Notes under the pieces: model-generated | Database searches by the model: none | Told to the model about the DNA's origin: nothing | What the model saw: only the letters and a program-made list of their open reading frames with translations | Shown here: piece after piece, positions 1-8,111 of the stretch | Position numbering within the stretch: position 1 is the first letter of the stretch | Layout of the letters: every line of letters begins with the position of its first letter | Source of the DNA: Acrocarpospora catenulata | Lineage (GTDB): Bacteria > Actinomycetota > Actinomycetes > Streptosporangiales > Streptosporangiaceae | DNA length: 49,964 nt | Assembly: GCF_018476525.1 (NCBI RefSeq) | Contig: NZ_JAHCST010000067.1 | Location: 1 to 49,964 of the forward strand | Reading direction: 5' to 3' | Translations under genes and position numbers: made by a program

Positions 1-110
1 GTTATAGCGGTGGGGAAACACCCGGTCTCATTCCGAACCCGGAAGTTAAGCCCTCCAGCGCCGATGGTACTGCACCGGGGACGGTGTGGGAGAGTAGGAC
101 GCCGCCGGAC
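1..110 (+). rRNA. rrf: 5S ribosomal RNA (5' end cut by window edge)
   Basis: The sequence carries the conserved 5S blocks, including CATTCCGAACCCGGAAG (loop region), AGCGCCGATGGTACTGC and GGGAGAGTAGG, in the right order. The first few bases, which would pair with the 3' CGCCGGAC strand, lie outside the window. It is the last gene of an rRNA operon entering from the left; a hairpin follows within 15 bases. Confidence 0.95.
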
Positions 111-122
111 AATCTTTCGAAG

Positions 123-150
123 GGCCCTGGTCGTTTGACCGGGGCCTTTC
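123..150 (+). terminator. rRNA operon terminator
   Basis: A 10-bp stem, GGCCCTGGTC / GACCGGGGCC with one G-U pair and a GTTT loop, is followed by TTTC. It lies just past the 5S 3' end and before the convergent gene that ends at 166, so it probably serves the rRNA operon. Confidence 0.8.
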
Positions 151-165
151 GCATTTCCCGAGACT

Positions 166-1401
166 TCAAGGAACGAAGAGTTGCTCGGTTGAGACGTTCA
201 AGATACTCAGCATGTGGCCCGAGAAGAGGGCGGTCCCGAGGCTGAGGATGTGGTGGCCCAAGTCGGCCAGGAATTCCGGAGTAATTTCGTCCTGGTCGAG
301 GACGGTCCACTTGGGGGGCAGTGCTTTGGTGAAGGTGAAGTGGGTGTTGGTCAGGCGGATGAAGGTGACGGGGTAGTCGGCGAGTTCGAGGATGGAGCCC
401 TCTAGGTCCTTGTTGTCGGGGAGACAGAGAAGCACGTGGTCGATGCTGTTCCAGCGTTCATGAGCCATTTTTAGGGCGGTGGCTATTCCCGCTCGACTGA
501 TGGGCGAGTCGATACAGACCTCAATGTCGGTGCCTGGCACGAGGTGGTGGGAGAACCGGCCCGGGAGGCGTACGGAATTGAGCACTCGGGTGAGCTGGGA
601 CGGGGCAGGGGGCTCCTTGTCGAGCAGGGACAGGAGCTTGGTTGCCGCGGCGCAGCCGAGTTCGGCGTTCCATCGGCCGTAAGAAGGGGGGAGGAGGTCG
701 GCCGACAGGGAGGCGGTGTCGGGGTTGAGGATGTCGAGGTCCAGGTTTGCCTTCTGGCTGATGGTCGTTTCGATGGCTTCTCGCACGGCGGGTTGTTGGG
801 GGAGGGACAGGACGGCTCTGGTGCGAGGGGAGACGACGGACGCCTTTTCCCGGGCGATTTCGGCGGGGGTGTCGCCGAGGACGCCCACGTGTTCGGCGAA
901 GATTTCTGTGATCGCGACGACGCGGGGGGAGAAGAGGGAAACCTCATCGGAGCCGCCTCCCATGCCGGCTTCCAGTACGAGGTAGTCGACGCCGATCTCG
1001 TTCGCGTACAGGACTCCGGCGGCGGTGAACAGCCCGGCGGGGGCGAGATGGCCGGGGAGTCGGGTGCGGTCGGGAAGGCGGCGGAGGGCGTGAGCGATGC
1101 GGGTTCCGAGGGGGGCGAGGTCTGTGTCGGAGATCGCGGCTCCGTTGAGCCTGATCCGTTCGCGGTTGGAGCGCAGGCCAGGACTGGTGACGGTCACCAC
1201 ACGGGCACCGGTCGCGGCGAGGAAGGCGGACGCGTACGTGGCCGTCGTGCCTTTGCCTTTCGAGCCGACGACGGTGAGGACGGGCGCGTCGGCGCCGGGG
1301 AGCCCGATCAGGTTCAGCAGATGCCGCGCACGTTCGAGGCTGCGGCGGGAACCCTTGGGGCGCGAGTGCCAGTCCTCGAAGAACGCGCTGTCGGAACGCA
1401 C
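166..1401 (-). CDS. FolC/Mur-ligase-like paralogue with altered C-terminal motif
   Basis: A 411-residue protein starting at GTG. It resembles folylpolyglutamate/dihydrofolate synthases (Mur ligase superfamily, ATP-dependent addition of glutamate). An ATP-binding loop GSKGKGT is at residues 46-52, a TSPGLRSNRERI block follows, then an EAGMGGG segment and the HVGVLGDT...REKA segment of the central domain. The family's usual D-x-x-H-N-P motif in the C-terminal domain is replaced by IDSPISRAG, and the R-D-A-T-N stretch after MGG is also missing, so classical FolC activity is doubtful. It is divergent from the complete folC at 1472, with 70 bases between. Codon third positions look a little less GC-rich than the neighbours. 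It may be a specialised ligase or a decaying copy; function is not assigned. Confidence 0.8.
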   Translation of the reverse strand: MRSDSAFFEDWHSRPKGSRRSLERARHLLNLIGLPGADAPVLTVVGSKGKGTTATYASAFLAATGARVVTVTSPGLRSNRERIRLNGAAISDTDLAPLGTRIAHALRRLPDRTRLPGHLAPAGLFTAAGVLYANEIGVDYLVLEAGMGGGSDEVSLFSPRVVAITEIFAEHVGVLGDTPAEIAREKASVVSPRTRAVLSLPQQPAVREAIETTISQKANLDLDILNPDTASLSADLLPPSYGRWNAELGCAAATKLLSLLDKEPPAPSQLTRVLNSVRLPGRFSHHLVPGTDIEVCIDSPISRAGIATALKMAHERWNSIDHVLLCLPDNKDLEGSILELADYPVTFIRLTNTHFTFTKALPPKWTVLDQDEITPEFLADLGHHILSLGTALFSGHMLSILNVSTEQLFVP

Positions 1402-1459
1402 TGCGTGAGTCTATGAGAGGCCCCCGGCCACAGGGCCATGGCCCGAGCGTGGGCGGCAC

Positions 1460-1471
1460 TAAACTGTCCAG
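1460..1471 (+). promoter_or_regulatory. -10 element for leaderless folC transcript
   Basis: TAAACT (1460-1465) sits six bases before the GTG at 1472, the distance expected if transcription starts on the start codon. There is no Shine-Dalgarno sequence and no clear -35. This is an inference from spacing. Confidence 0.45.
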
Positions 1472-2794
1472 GTGACAGAAGCGCAGGACATTCGTACGGT
1501 CGAGGCCGCCATTCGGGCCCGGGGTGTCGAATGGGAGATTGATCCGACCCTGGACCGTATCGCTGGGTTGGTCGATCTGCTGGGTCAGCCACAGGCGGCG
1601 TTCCCCGTGATCCACATTGCCGGAACGAACGGCAAGTCGACCACGGCCCGGATGGTCGAGGCGTTGCTGCGCGAACGGAACCTCCGCGTGGGTCGTTACA
1701 CGAGCCCGGAGTTCGCGTCGATGCGCGACCGTATCTGCGTGGACGGCGCCCCCCTGTCGGAGGAGCGGTTCGTCGAGCTGTTCCAGGAGCTCCAGCCCTA
1801 TTTCGAGATCGTCGACCAGAAGTACGGCCGCCTGAGCTTCTTCGAGGTGCTCACCGCGATGGCGTTCGCCGCGTTCGCGGAGGCCCCGGTGGACATCGCG
1901 GTGGTGGAGACGGGCATGGGCGGCCGCTGGGACGCCACCAACGTCGCCGACGGCACGGTGGCGGTGATCACGCCGATCTCGCTGGACCACACGGAGTACC
2001 TGGGGCCCGACGTCGCCACGATCGCGGGCGAGAAGGCGGGCATCATCAAGCCGGGGTCGACCGCGGTGCTCGCGCAGCAGGTGCTCCCGGCGGCCGAGGT
2101 GCTGCTGCGCCGTACGGCCGAGGTGGGCGCGCTGGTGGCCAGGGAGGGGCTGGAGTTCGGGGTGCTGCGCAGGGAGCTGGCCATGGGCGGCCAGGTTCTC
2201 GATCTGCGCGGCCTGAAGGGCGTCTACGAGGAGGTTTTCCTCCCCCTGTACGGAGCCCACCAGGCGGGCAACGCGGCGACCGCCCTGGCCGCCGTGGAGG
2301 CGCTGACGGCGGGTGAGGACCCGCTCTCCGACGAGCTGGTACGTCAGGCGTTCGCCCAGGTCACCAGCCCTGGCCGGCTGGAGGTCGTCCGCCGGGGCCC
2401 GACGGTGATCGTGGACGCCTCGCACAACCCGGGCGGCATGGAGGCCACGATCGACGCGGTGACCGAGTCCTTCGGTTTCACCCGGTTGATCGCCGTCGTG
2501 GCGGTGATGGCCGACAAGGACGTGGACGCGATCCTGGAGCTCCTCGAACCGATCGTGACGGAGATCGTGGTCACCCGGAACTCCTCCCCGCGTGCCATGG
2601 ACCCGGACGAGCTGGCGCAACGTGCCGTGGGCGTGTTCGGCCAGGAGCGGGTGCAGGTCTGTCTGCGCCTGGACGACGCCATCGACATCGCGGTCGGGCT
2701 GGCCGACGAGGGGGACGAGTTCGGTTCCGGGGTGCTCATCACCGGTTCGGTGGTCACCGCCGGGGACGCCAGGATCCTCCTGAGGGCGAGCTGA
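1472..2794 (+). CDS. folC: bifunctional folylpolyglutamate synthase / dihydrofolate synthase
   Basis: A 440-residue Mur-ligase-family enzyme that adds glutamate to folates (and L-glutamate to dihydropteroate) using ATP in the cytoplasm. The P-loop GTNGKST is near residues 51-57. TSPEFASMRDRI, ETGMGGRWDATN, LDHTEYLG...EKAGI and the C-terminal VDASHNPGG motif are all present, so unlike its divergent neighbour it looks fully functional. GTG is taken as start because a TAAACT -10 lies six bases upstream and no ribosome site is visible. In many actinobacteria folC is followed, as here, by a DUF4233 gene and ndk. Confidence 0.96.
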   Translation: MTEAQDIRTVEAAIRARGVEWEIDPTLDRIAGLVDLLGQPQAAFPVIHIAGTNGKSTTARMVEALLRERNLRVGRYTSPEFASMRDRICVDGAPLSEERFVELFQELQPYFEIVDQKYGRLSFFEVLTAMAFAAFAEAPVDIAVVETGMGGRWDATNVADGTVAVITPISLDHTEYLGPDVATIAGEKAGIIKPGSTAVLAQQVLPAAEVLLRRTAEVGALVAREGLEFGVLRRELAMGGQVLDLRGLKGVYEEVFLPLYGAHQAGNAATALAAVEALTAGEDPLSDELVRQAFAQVTSPGRLEVVRRGPTVIVDASHNPGGMEATIDAVTESFGFTRLIAVVAVMADKDVDAILELLEPIVTEIVVTRNSSPRAMDPDELAQRAVGVFGQERVQVCLRLDDAIDIAVGLADEGDEFGSGVLITGSVVTAGDARILLRAS

Positions 2795-2840
2795 ACGCTA
2801 CGGGAAACAGCGCAAGAGGATTCTCCTGAAGGTGGGCTGG

Positions 2841-3179
2841 ATGTTCGAGGTAACCCCCGGGATGCGCCGCCTCGGCGCGACCGTGCTGGGCATGGAGGCG
2901 ATCGTCGTCGCCCTCCTGACGCCGGTGGCGATCCAGATCACCGGCACCGAACCGCGGCTGGCGGTGGGCGCCGGTGTCGGGCTGGCCGTGCTCTGTGTGA
3001 TCGTCGCCGGGCTGCTCCGTTATCCGGTGGGCTATATCGCGGGCAGCGTGATCCAGGTTCTGGCGATAGCGACCGGTTTTCTGGTGCCCACGATGTTCTT
3101 TCTCGGGGCGATCTTCGCAGCCCTATGGATAACCGCGATATTCGTCGCTCGCCGTGTCGAGGGCGCGACGAAGCGCTAA
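2841..3179 (+). CDS. DUF4233 family small membrane protein
   Basis: A protein of about 112 residues with three to four hydrophobic segments and the opening TPGMRRLGATVLGMEA typical of DUF4233 proteins encoded between folC and ndk in actinobacteria. ATG 2841 is preferred because GAAGG ends eight bases upstream; GTG 2832 in the same frame is possible. The C-terminus is basic (ARRVEGATKR). The function of the family is unknown; the constant linkage to folC suggests only shared transcription. Confidence 0.8.
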   Translation: MFEVTPGMRRLGATVLGMEAIVVALLTPVAIQITGTEPRLAVGAGVGLAVLCVIVAGLLRYPVGYIAGSVIQVLAIATGFLVPTMFFLGAIFAALWITAIFVARRVEGATKR

Positions 3180-3190
3180 AGTCGGCCACC

Positions 3191-4777
3191 ATGGCCGTCC
3201 CCCCAATGCATCAGCCGCTGCGCCCCCCGCTGGACGCGGTCCGGGCCCCGGCGACGGGCGTCGTGCTCGATGTCGTCGTCGGGCTGCTCATCGTGGCCGC
3301 GCTCCCACTGGCCATTCTGGCGATCCCGAACACGATCTCGGTGGTGGCCGCGCTGCTCCCGCCGGAGGTGCCGCAGATCGCGATGATGCGCGCGCACGGT
3401 CTCGCGCTGCCCGCGATGGTGCTGACCGTGCCGGGGGCCGCGCTCGCGCTCCGGCGGTTCCGGGCGGCCCCCATGCTGGTGGCCGGTCTGGCGGTGCTGG
3501 CGCTGGCGGACGCCGCGGGTGGCTACGCCGGCGGCCCCGGGATGGTGGCGGTGCTGCGGGTGCTGCACGGGGTGGGCGCGGGCCTGCTGGTCCCGGCGAC
3601 GCTGGTGGCGGCGATGGAGCGGCCGCACCGCAGGGTGCTGCTGCCGCTGTGGGCGGGTGTGCTGGCGGTGAGCCTGCTGGCCGCCCAGGCCCTGGCCCTG
3701 TGGCCGCTGGACGCGGTCTCCTCCTGGCAGGTCACGCTCCAGCCGTACCCGCTGCTGACCGGTGTGGCGCTGGGGCTGGCCGCGGTGTTCCTGGTGCTCT
3801 GGCTGCTGGCCGGTGAGGCCGGCCGGGGGGTGGCGGTGCCGGGGACGCCGGTGGAGCGGGCGCGGCTGGCGATGGCCGCGGTGCCGTCGGCGGGGATCGC
3901 CGTGCTGGCGGTGGGGACCACCTTCGACTGGCCGCCGGTGACGGTGATCGCGGTGGCCGCGGTCGCGGTGGTGGCGATGCTGGGGCTGGGTTCGGTGGCC
4001 GTGTTCGAGGGGGGCAGGGCTGCCGCGTTCACCCAGGTGGCGGTCGGGCTCGTGGTGCTGCCGACCGCCGCCCAGCTGACCTACGTGGAACTGGGCGGGC
4101 TTGGCGGTCCCGGGCTGACCGGGCTGTGGGTGCCGTTCGGGGTGGCGGCGGTGGTCGCCGTGCTGGCGGCCGGGGGCGCGGTGCGGCTCGCGGAGGGCCA
4201 GGCGCCGCGGCTGGTCGCGGCCGGGCTGGTGGCCGTGGTGGTGGGCTTGTGCGCGATCCGCGTGCTGGTGCCCACGATGGGCGGGATGCTGCTGGCCGTG
4301 CCGTTCGTTCTGCTGGCGGCCGGGGCGGCGGTGGCGCTGGTGAGCGCGCTGCGCGCGGCCGGGCAGGTGGCCGCGCTGTTCGCGGTGTCCCTGCTGTTCC
4401 CGTCGGTGCTGGCCGGGTTCCTGCTGGGTACGGGCATCCAGGTGACCCGGCTGCGGGAGGTCGGCGAGTTGGGGAGCGCCACCCGGGAGGCCATGGTGGA
4501 CGCCTTCGTGGGGGCTTTGCATCTGTGGGCGCTGGTCGGTGGATTCGTGGTGGTGCTCGTGCTGTTGCTGGCCTCGCTGCTCGCCCGGAGATTCCCGGAG
4601 GCACCCAAGCCGGAGGCGCCCGCACCGGCGCCGGCCGCGGAGCAGTTGGCGGAGTTGGAGTCGGACGCGGAGCCGGACGAGGCGGAGGTGCTCGCGCTGG
4701 ACCCTGATCCGGTCCCGCTGGTGGTGCCCGCGCCGACGCCGTCGCCCGAGGACACTGGCGAGGAGCAGATAAGCTAG
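3191..4777 (+). CDS. MFS-like multi-spanning membrane protein
   Basis: About 528 residues with roughly twelve to fourteen hydrophobic helices and a Pro/Glu-rich acidic C-terminal tail. The segment [20 protein letters not shown] matches the motif of DHA2-type major facilitator drug/proton antiporters, but the charged loop 2-3 motif is degenerate ([11 protein letters not shown]), so transport is inferred rather than shown. ATG 3191 lies 11 bases after the DUF4233 stop; the frame is open further upstream to 3125, overlapping that gene, which I reject. Codons are extremely GC-rich, like the surrounding core genes. Substrate unknown. Confidence 0.75.
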   Translation: MAVPPMHQPLRPPLDAVRAPATGVVLDVVVGLLIVAALPLAILAIPNTISVVAALLPPEVPQIAMMRAHGLALPAMVLTVPGAALALRRFRAAPMLVAGLAVLALADAAGGYAGGPGMVAVLRVLHGVGAGLLVPATLVAAMERPHRRVLLPLWAGVLAVSLLAAQALALWPLDAVSSWQVTLQPYPLLTGVALGLAAVFLVLWLLAGEAGRGVAVPGTPVERARLAMAAVPSAGIAVLAVGTTFDWPPVTVIAVAAVAVVAMLGLGSVAVFEGGRAAAFTQVAVGLVVLPTAAQLTYVELGGLGGPGLTGLWVPFGVAAVVAVLAAGGAVRLAEGQAPRLVAAGLVAVVVGLCAIRVLVPTMGGMLLAVPFVLLAAGAAVALVSALRAAGQVAALFAVSLLFPSVLAGFLLGTGIQVTRLREVGELGSATREAMVDAFVGALHLWALVGGFVVVLVLLLASLLARRFPEAPKPEAPAPAPAAEQLAELESDAEPDEAEVLALDPDPVPLVVPAPTPSPEDTGEEQIS

Positions 4778-4811
4778 GCGCGCCCCAGGATCGCATCAAA
4801 GGAGATATCCC

Positions 4812-5222
4812 GTGTCCGAGCGTACGCTTGTCCTGATCAAGCCCGACGGTGTCCGTCGTGGCCTCATCGGTGACGTGATCGGCCGCATCGAGCGCAAGGG
4901 CCTGAAGGTCGTCGCGATGGAGCTGCGCACGCTGGACGCCGACACCGCCAAGGCCCACTATGCCGAGCACGCCGAGCGCCCGTTCTTCGGTGAGCTGGTG
5001 ACGTTCATTACCTCGGCGCCGCTGGTGGCGATGGTGGTGGAGGGGCCGCGCGCCGTCGAGGCTTTCCGCGCCCTTGCCGGGCTCACCGACCCGGTGAAGT
5101 CCGCGCCGGGGACCATCCGTGGCGACCACGCGCTGGAGATCGGCGAGAACGTGGTGCACGGGTCGGACTCCCCCGAATCGGCCGCTCGGGAGATCAAGAT
5201 CTTCTTCCCCGACCGGTTCTGA
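4812..5222 (+). CDS. ndk: nucleoside diphosphate kinase
   Basis: A 136-residue NDP kinase that moves the gamma-phosphate of ATP onto NDPs through a phosphohistidine. The opening [18 protein letters not shown], the [15 protein letters not shown] helix region and the active-site stretch NVVHGSDS (catalytic His) are all present, and the length is normal. GTG start with GGAG seven bases upstream. A strong terminator follows directly, so ndk ends the folC-DUF4233-MFS-ndk transcription unit. Confidence 0.97.
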   Translation: MSERTLVLIKPDGVRRGLIGDVIGRIERKGLKVVAMELRTLDADTAKAHYAEHAERPFFGELVTFITSAPLVAMVVEGPRAVEAFRALAGLTDPVKSAPGTIRGDHALEIGENVVHGSDSPESAAREIKIFFPDRF

Positions 5223-5236
5223 CCCAGTTCTTGATG

Positions 5237-5262
5237 AAAGGCCCCGGATTTCCGGGGCCTTT
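5237..5262 (+). terminator. intrinsic terminator after ndk
   Basis: A perfect 12-bp stem AAAGGCCCCGGA / TCCGGGGCCTTT with a two-base loop, ending in TTT, 14 bases after the ndk stop. It separates ndk from mreB. Confidence 0.85.
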
Positions 5263-5406
5263 CGTGTTTCCGCAGGTCCCAGCGTAATCTCGGAGCATTT
5301 TTGTGTCCGAGCAGGATCGTTGCGCTGAGTGATGGGTACAACACGTTACGATTCGAGTGCGATGCGTTATCTTCAGCGGAACTCCTGACGGAAGGCTTCC
5401 TTCCCC

Positions 5407-6438
5407 ATGGGCAGCAAGTTGGCTTTTCTCGGCCGCGACATGGCGGTCGACCTCGGTACGGCGAACACGCTGGTCTACGTGCGCGGGCGTGGCATCGTCC
5501 TCAACGAACCATCGGTTGTCGCGATCAACACCAGCTCAGGGAAGATCGTGGCGGTGGGCATTGAGGCCAAGCGCATGATCGGGCGGACGCCTGGGAACAT
5601 CGTGGCGGTGCGGCCGCTGAAGGATGGCGTTATCGCCGACTTCGACGTGACCGAACGCATGTTGCGCTATTTCATTCAGCGCGTCCATAAACGACGTTAT
5701 TTCGTTAAGCCGCGCATCATCGTGGCGGTGCCCAGCGGCATCACCGGGGTGGAACAGCGGGCGGTGAAGGAGGCCGGTTACCAGGCGGGGGCCCGCCGTG
5801 TGTACATCGTCGAGGAGCCGATGGCGGCGGCGATCGGCGCGGGGCTGCCGGTGCACGAGCCCACCGGCAACATGGTCGTGGACATCGGCGGGGGCACCAC
5901 CGAGGTGGCGATCATCTCCATGGGCGGCATCGTGACCAGCCAGTCCATCCGGGTGGGCGGCGACGAGCTGGACCAGGCGGTCATCGCTTTCGCGAAGAAG
6001 GAGTACTCGCTGATGCTCGGCGAGCGCACCGCGGAGGAGGTGAAGATCGCGATCGGTTCCGCCTGCCCGTTGCGGGAGCAGTACCACGCCGAGATCCGCG
6101 GCCGTGATCTGGTCAGCGGGCTGCCGAAGACGATCGTGGTCTCCGCCGACGAGGTGCGCCGGGCCACCGAGGAGCCGCTCAACGCGATCGTGGACGCGGT
6201 GAAGGCGACCCTGGACAAGTGCCCGCCCGAGCTGTCCGGCGACCTGATGGACCGGGGGATCGCGCTGACCGGTGGCGGCGCGCTGCTCAAGGGCATGGAC
6301 GACCGGCTCAGGGAGGAGTGCGGCATGCCCGTGCACCTGGTGGACAACGCCCTCGACTCGGTGGCCCTCGGCACCGGCCGGTGCGTGGAGGACTTCGAGG
6401 CGCTGCAGCAGGTGCTGGTGCCAGAACCGCGGCACTGA
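5407..6438 (+). CDS. mreB: rod shape-determining protein MreB (actin-like)
   Basis: A 343-residue bacterial actin. [14 protein letters not shown] is the phosphate-1 loop, [15 protein letters not shown] the phosphate-2 loop and [15 protein letters not shown] the adenosine-binding region. It polymerises under the membrane and guides lateral or sporulation-wall synthesis with MreC, MreD, PBP2 and RodA, which follow. GAAGG at 5391-5395 precedes the ATG. In streptomycetes MreB serves mainly spore-wall assembly, so its presence fits a sporulating filamentous actinomycete. A promoter must lie in 5263-5406, but I cannot place one convincingly. Confidence 0.97.
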   Translation: MGSKLAFLGRDMAVDLGTANTLVYVRGRGIVLNEPSVVAINTSSGKIVAVGIEAKRMIGRTPGNIVAVRPLKDGVIADFDVTERMLRYFIQRVHKRRYFVKPRIIVAVPSGITGVEQRAVKEAGYQAGARRVYIVEEPMAAAIGAGLPVHEPTGNMVVDIGGGTTEVAIISMGGIVTSQSIRVGGDELDQAVIAFAKKEYSLMLGERTAEEVKIAIGSACPLREQYHAEIRGRDLVSGLPKTIVVSADEVRRATEEPLNAIVDAVKATLDKCPPELSGDLMDRGIALTGGGALLKGMDDRLREECGMPVHLVDNALDSVALGTGRCVEDFEALQQVLVPEPRH

Positions 6439-6466
6439 CCGGATCGACTGAGACGAAAGGGGCGGG

Positions 6467-7597
6467 GTGGTGAAGGACTCGCGGCGGGGGCGCGTGGTCG
6501 TGGGGGCGCTGCTGGCGGCGGCGCTGGTGTTGATCACCGTTGACCACCGCAGCGGGGACACCCCGGTGCTCGGCCCGATCCGGTCCTTCGCGGCCGCCAC
6601 GTTCGGCACGGCCGAGCAGGCGACCGCGTCGGTGATCGAGCCGGTGGGCCGGTTCGTGCGGGCGCTGGCCGGGGCGAGTTCGGCACAGCAGCGCATCGCC
6701 CAGCTCTCCGCCGAGAACGCCAAGCTGCGCAAGGAGTTGATCGCGCAGCGGCTGGACAAGCGGCGCGCCGCCGAGTTGGACGGCATGCTCGGCCTGGCCG
6801 GCCGGGGCGGCTACCAGGTGGTGCCGGCCCAGGTGATCGCGCGGCGCTCGGCGCCGGGCTTCGAGGACGCGGTGGAGATCGACGCGGGCAGCCGGGACGG
6901 TGTGCGCAAGGAGATGACCGTGCTCAACGAGGACGGTCTGATCGGCCGGGTGGTCCAGGTGACCTCGGGCACGGCCACCGTGGTGCTGCTCTCCGACCCG
7001 GCCTCCTCGGCGGGGGCGCGGCTGGAGGGCGGCAACGAGCTCGGCGTGGTCAGCGGTCTGGGGGAGGGCGGCAACCGGGGCCGGTTCATCAAGTTCCGGC
7101 TGCTGGACTCGACGGCCCCGCTGACCGTGGGCTCGCGCATCGTGAGCTTCGGCTCGGTGCAGGGCGTGCCGTACGTGGCGGGCGTCCCGGTGGGGACGAT
7201 CGAGCGGGTGGAGGCGACTCCGGGCGAGCTCACCCGGACCGCGTACGCGCGGACGTTCGCCGATCTGACCGCGCTCGACGTGGTCGGAGTGGTGGTCCGG
7301 GGGCCGTCCAGGGATCCCCGGGATTCGGTGTTGCCGGCCGCGCCTGCCAAGCCCGCCAAGCCGGACCAGCCGACCGGACAAGCAAGGCCAAACGAGCAAG
7401 ACGGACGATCCACTCCGAACGAGCAGGCCAGGCCGTCCACTCCGAATGAGCAAACCGGGCCGGCCAGCCCAAACGAGCTGACTGGGCCGGCCAGTCCAAA
7501 CGAGCGGACCGGGCCGGCCGCTCCGAACGATCGGACCGGGCCGTCCGGTCCGAATGAGCGGGCCAGGCAGGACGAACAGCCGGACGAGAGGGCCTGA
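6467..7597 (+). CDS. mreC: rod shape-determining protein MreC with repetitive tail
   Basis: A 376-residue bitopic protein: a membrane anchor near residues 8-24 (VVVGALLAAALVLITV), a coiled-coil (about 65-100, QRIAQLSAENAKLRKEL) and the beta-rich MreC core up to about residue 280. The core links MreB to PBP2/RodA outside the membrane. After it comes a tail of about 90 residues with 9-residue repeats of the TGPASPNER type, ending acidic. GTG 6467 and GTG 6470 are both possible starts behind AAAGGGG. Four bases separate its stop from the mreD ATG. Confidence 0.93.
   Translation: MVKDSRRGRVVVGALLAAALVLITVDHRSGDTPVLGPIRSFAAATFGTAEQATASVIEPVGRFVRALAGASSAQQRIAQLSAENAKLRKELIAQRLDKRRAAELDGMLGLAGRGGYQVVPAQVIARRSAPGFEDAVEIDAGSRDGVRKEMTVLNEDGLIGRVVQVTSGTATVVLLSDPASSAGARLEGGNELGVVSGLGEGGNRGRFIKFRLLDSTAPLTVGSRIVSFGSVQGVPYVAGVPVGTIERVEATPGELTRTAYARTFADLTALDVVGVVVRGPSRDPRDSVLPAAPAKPAKPDQPTGQARPNEQDGRSTPNEQARPSTPNEQTGPASPNELTGPASPNERTGPAAPNDRTGPSGPNERARQDEQPDERA
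7454..7561 (+). repeat. 27-bp tandem repeat in the mreC tail
   Basis: Four consecutive in-frame 27-base units encode TGPASPNEL, TGPASPNER, TGPAAPNDR and TGPSGPNER. Less regular PNEQ units precede them from about 7380. The unit is kept in amino acids while third positions vary, so the array is old enough to have diverged. Confidence 0.9.
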
Positions 7598-7601
7598 CCT
7601 C

Positions 7602-8111
7602 ATGGGGCGGAATCTGGGCACCGCGGCGCTGCTGTTCGTCGCGATGGTGCTGCAGGTGACCGTGCTCAACCGGCTCGGCTTCGCCGTGGTGCCGGATCTG
7701 GTGCTGCTGCTGGTGATCGCGCTGGCCGCGGCGCGCGGGGCCGCCGCGGGCGCGGTGATCGGGTTCCTGACGGGTCTGGCCGCCGACGTGCTGCCGCCCG
7801 CCGACCACGTGCTCGGGCAGTACGGGCTGGTCATGTGCCTGATCGGGTACGTGGCCGGGCGCGGGGCGGTCCGGGCCCCGATGCTGACCGTGATGACCTG
7901 CGCGGTGTGCGCCCCGGCCCTGGCCGTGGGCGTCGGCGCGCTGCTGGGCGATCCCGGGGTGGACTGGGGGGCGTTCGAGGCCGTCTGGCCGGGAACGGCG
8001 CTCTGCAACCTGGTGGTGGCGCCCTTCCTGGTCTGGGGGGTGAACGCGCTCTTCCGGGTGCCCCGCCGGCCCCGGAAGAAGGCTTTGGTGCTGGGAGGGA
8101 GGCGGCCGTGA
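7602..8111 (+). CDS. mreD: rod shape-determining protein MreD
   Basis: A 169-residue membrane protein with about five helices (opening LGTAALLFVAMVLQVTVLN), matching MreD in size, hydropathy and position between mreC and the PBP2 gene. ATG 7602 is chosen over the upstream ATG 7554 because it starts just before the first helix and has GAGAGG upstream. Its stop overlaps the next start (GTGA), showing translational coupling within the elongasome operon. Confidence 0.93.
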   Translation: MGRNLGTAALLFVAMVLQVTVLNRLGFAVVPDLVLLLVIALAAARGAAAGAVIGFLTGLAADVLPPADHVLGQYGLVMCLIGYVAGRGAVRAPMLTVMTCAVCAPALAVGVGALLGDPGVDWGAFEAVWPGTALCNLVVAPFLVWGVNALFRVPRRPRKKALVLGGRRP

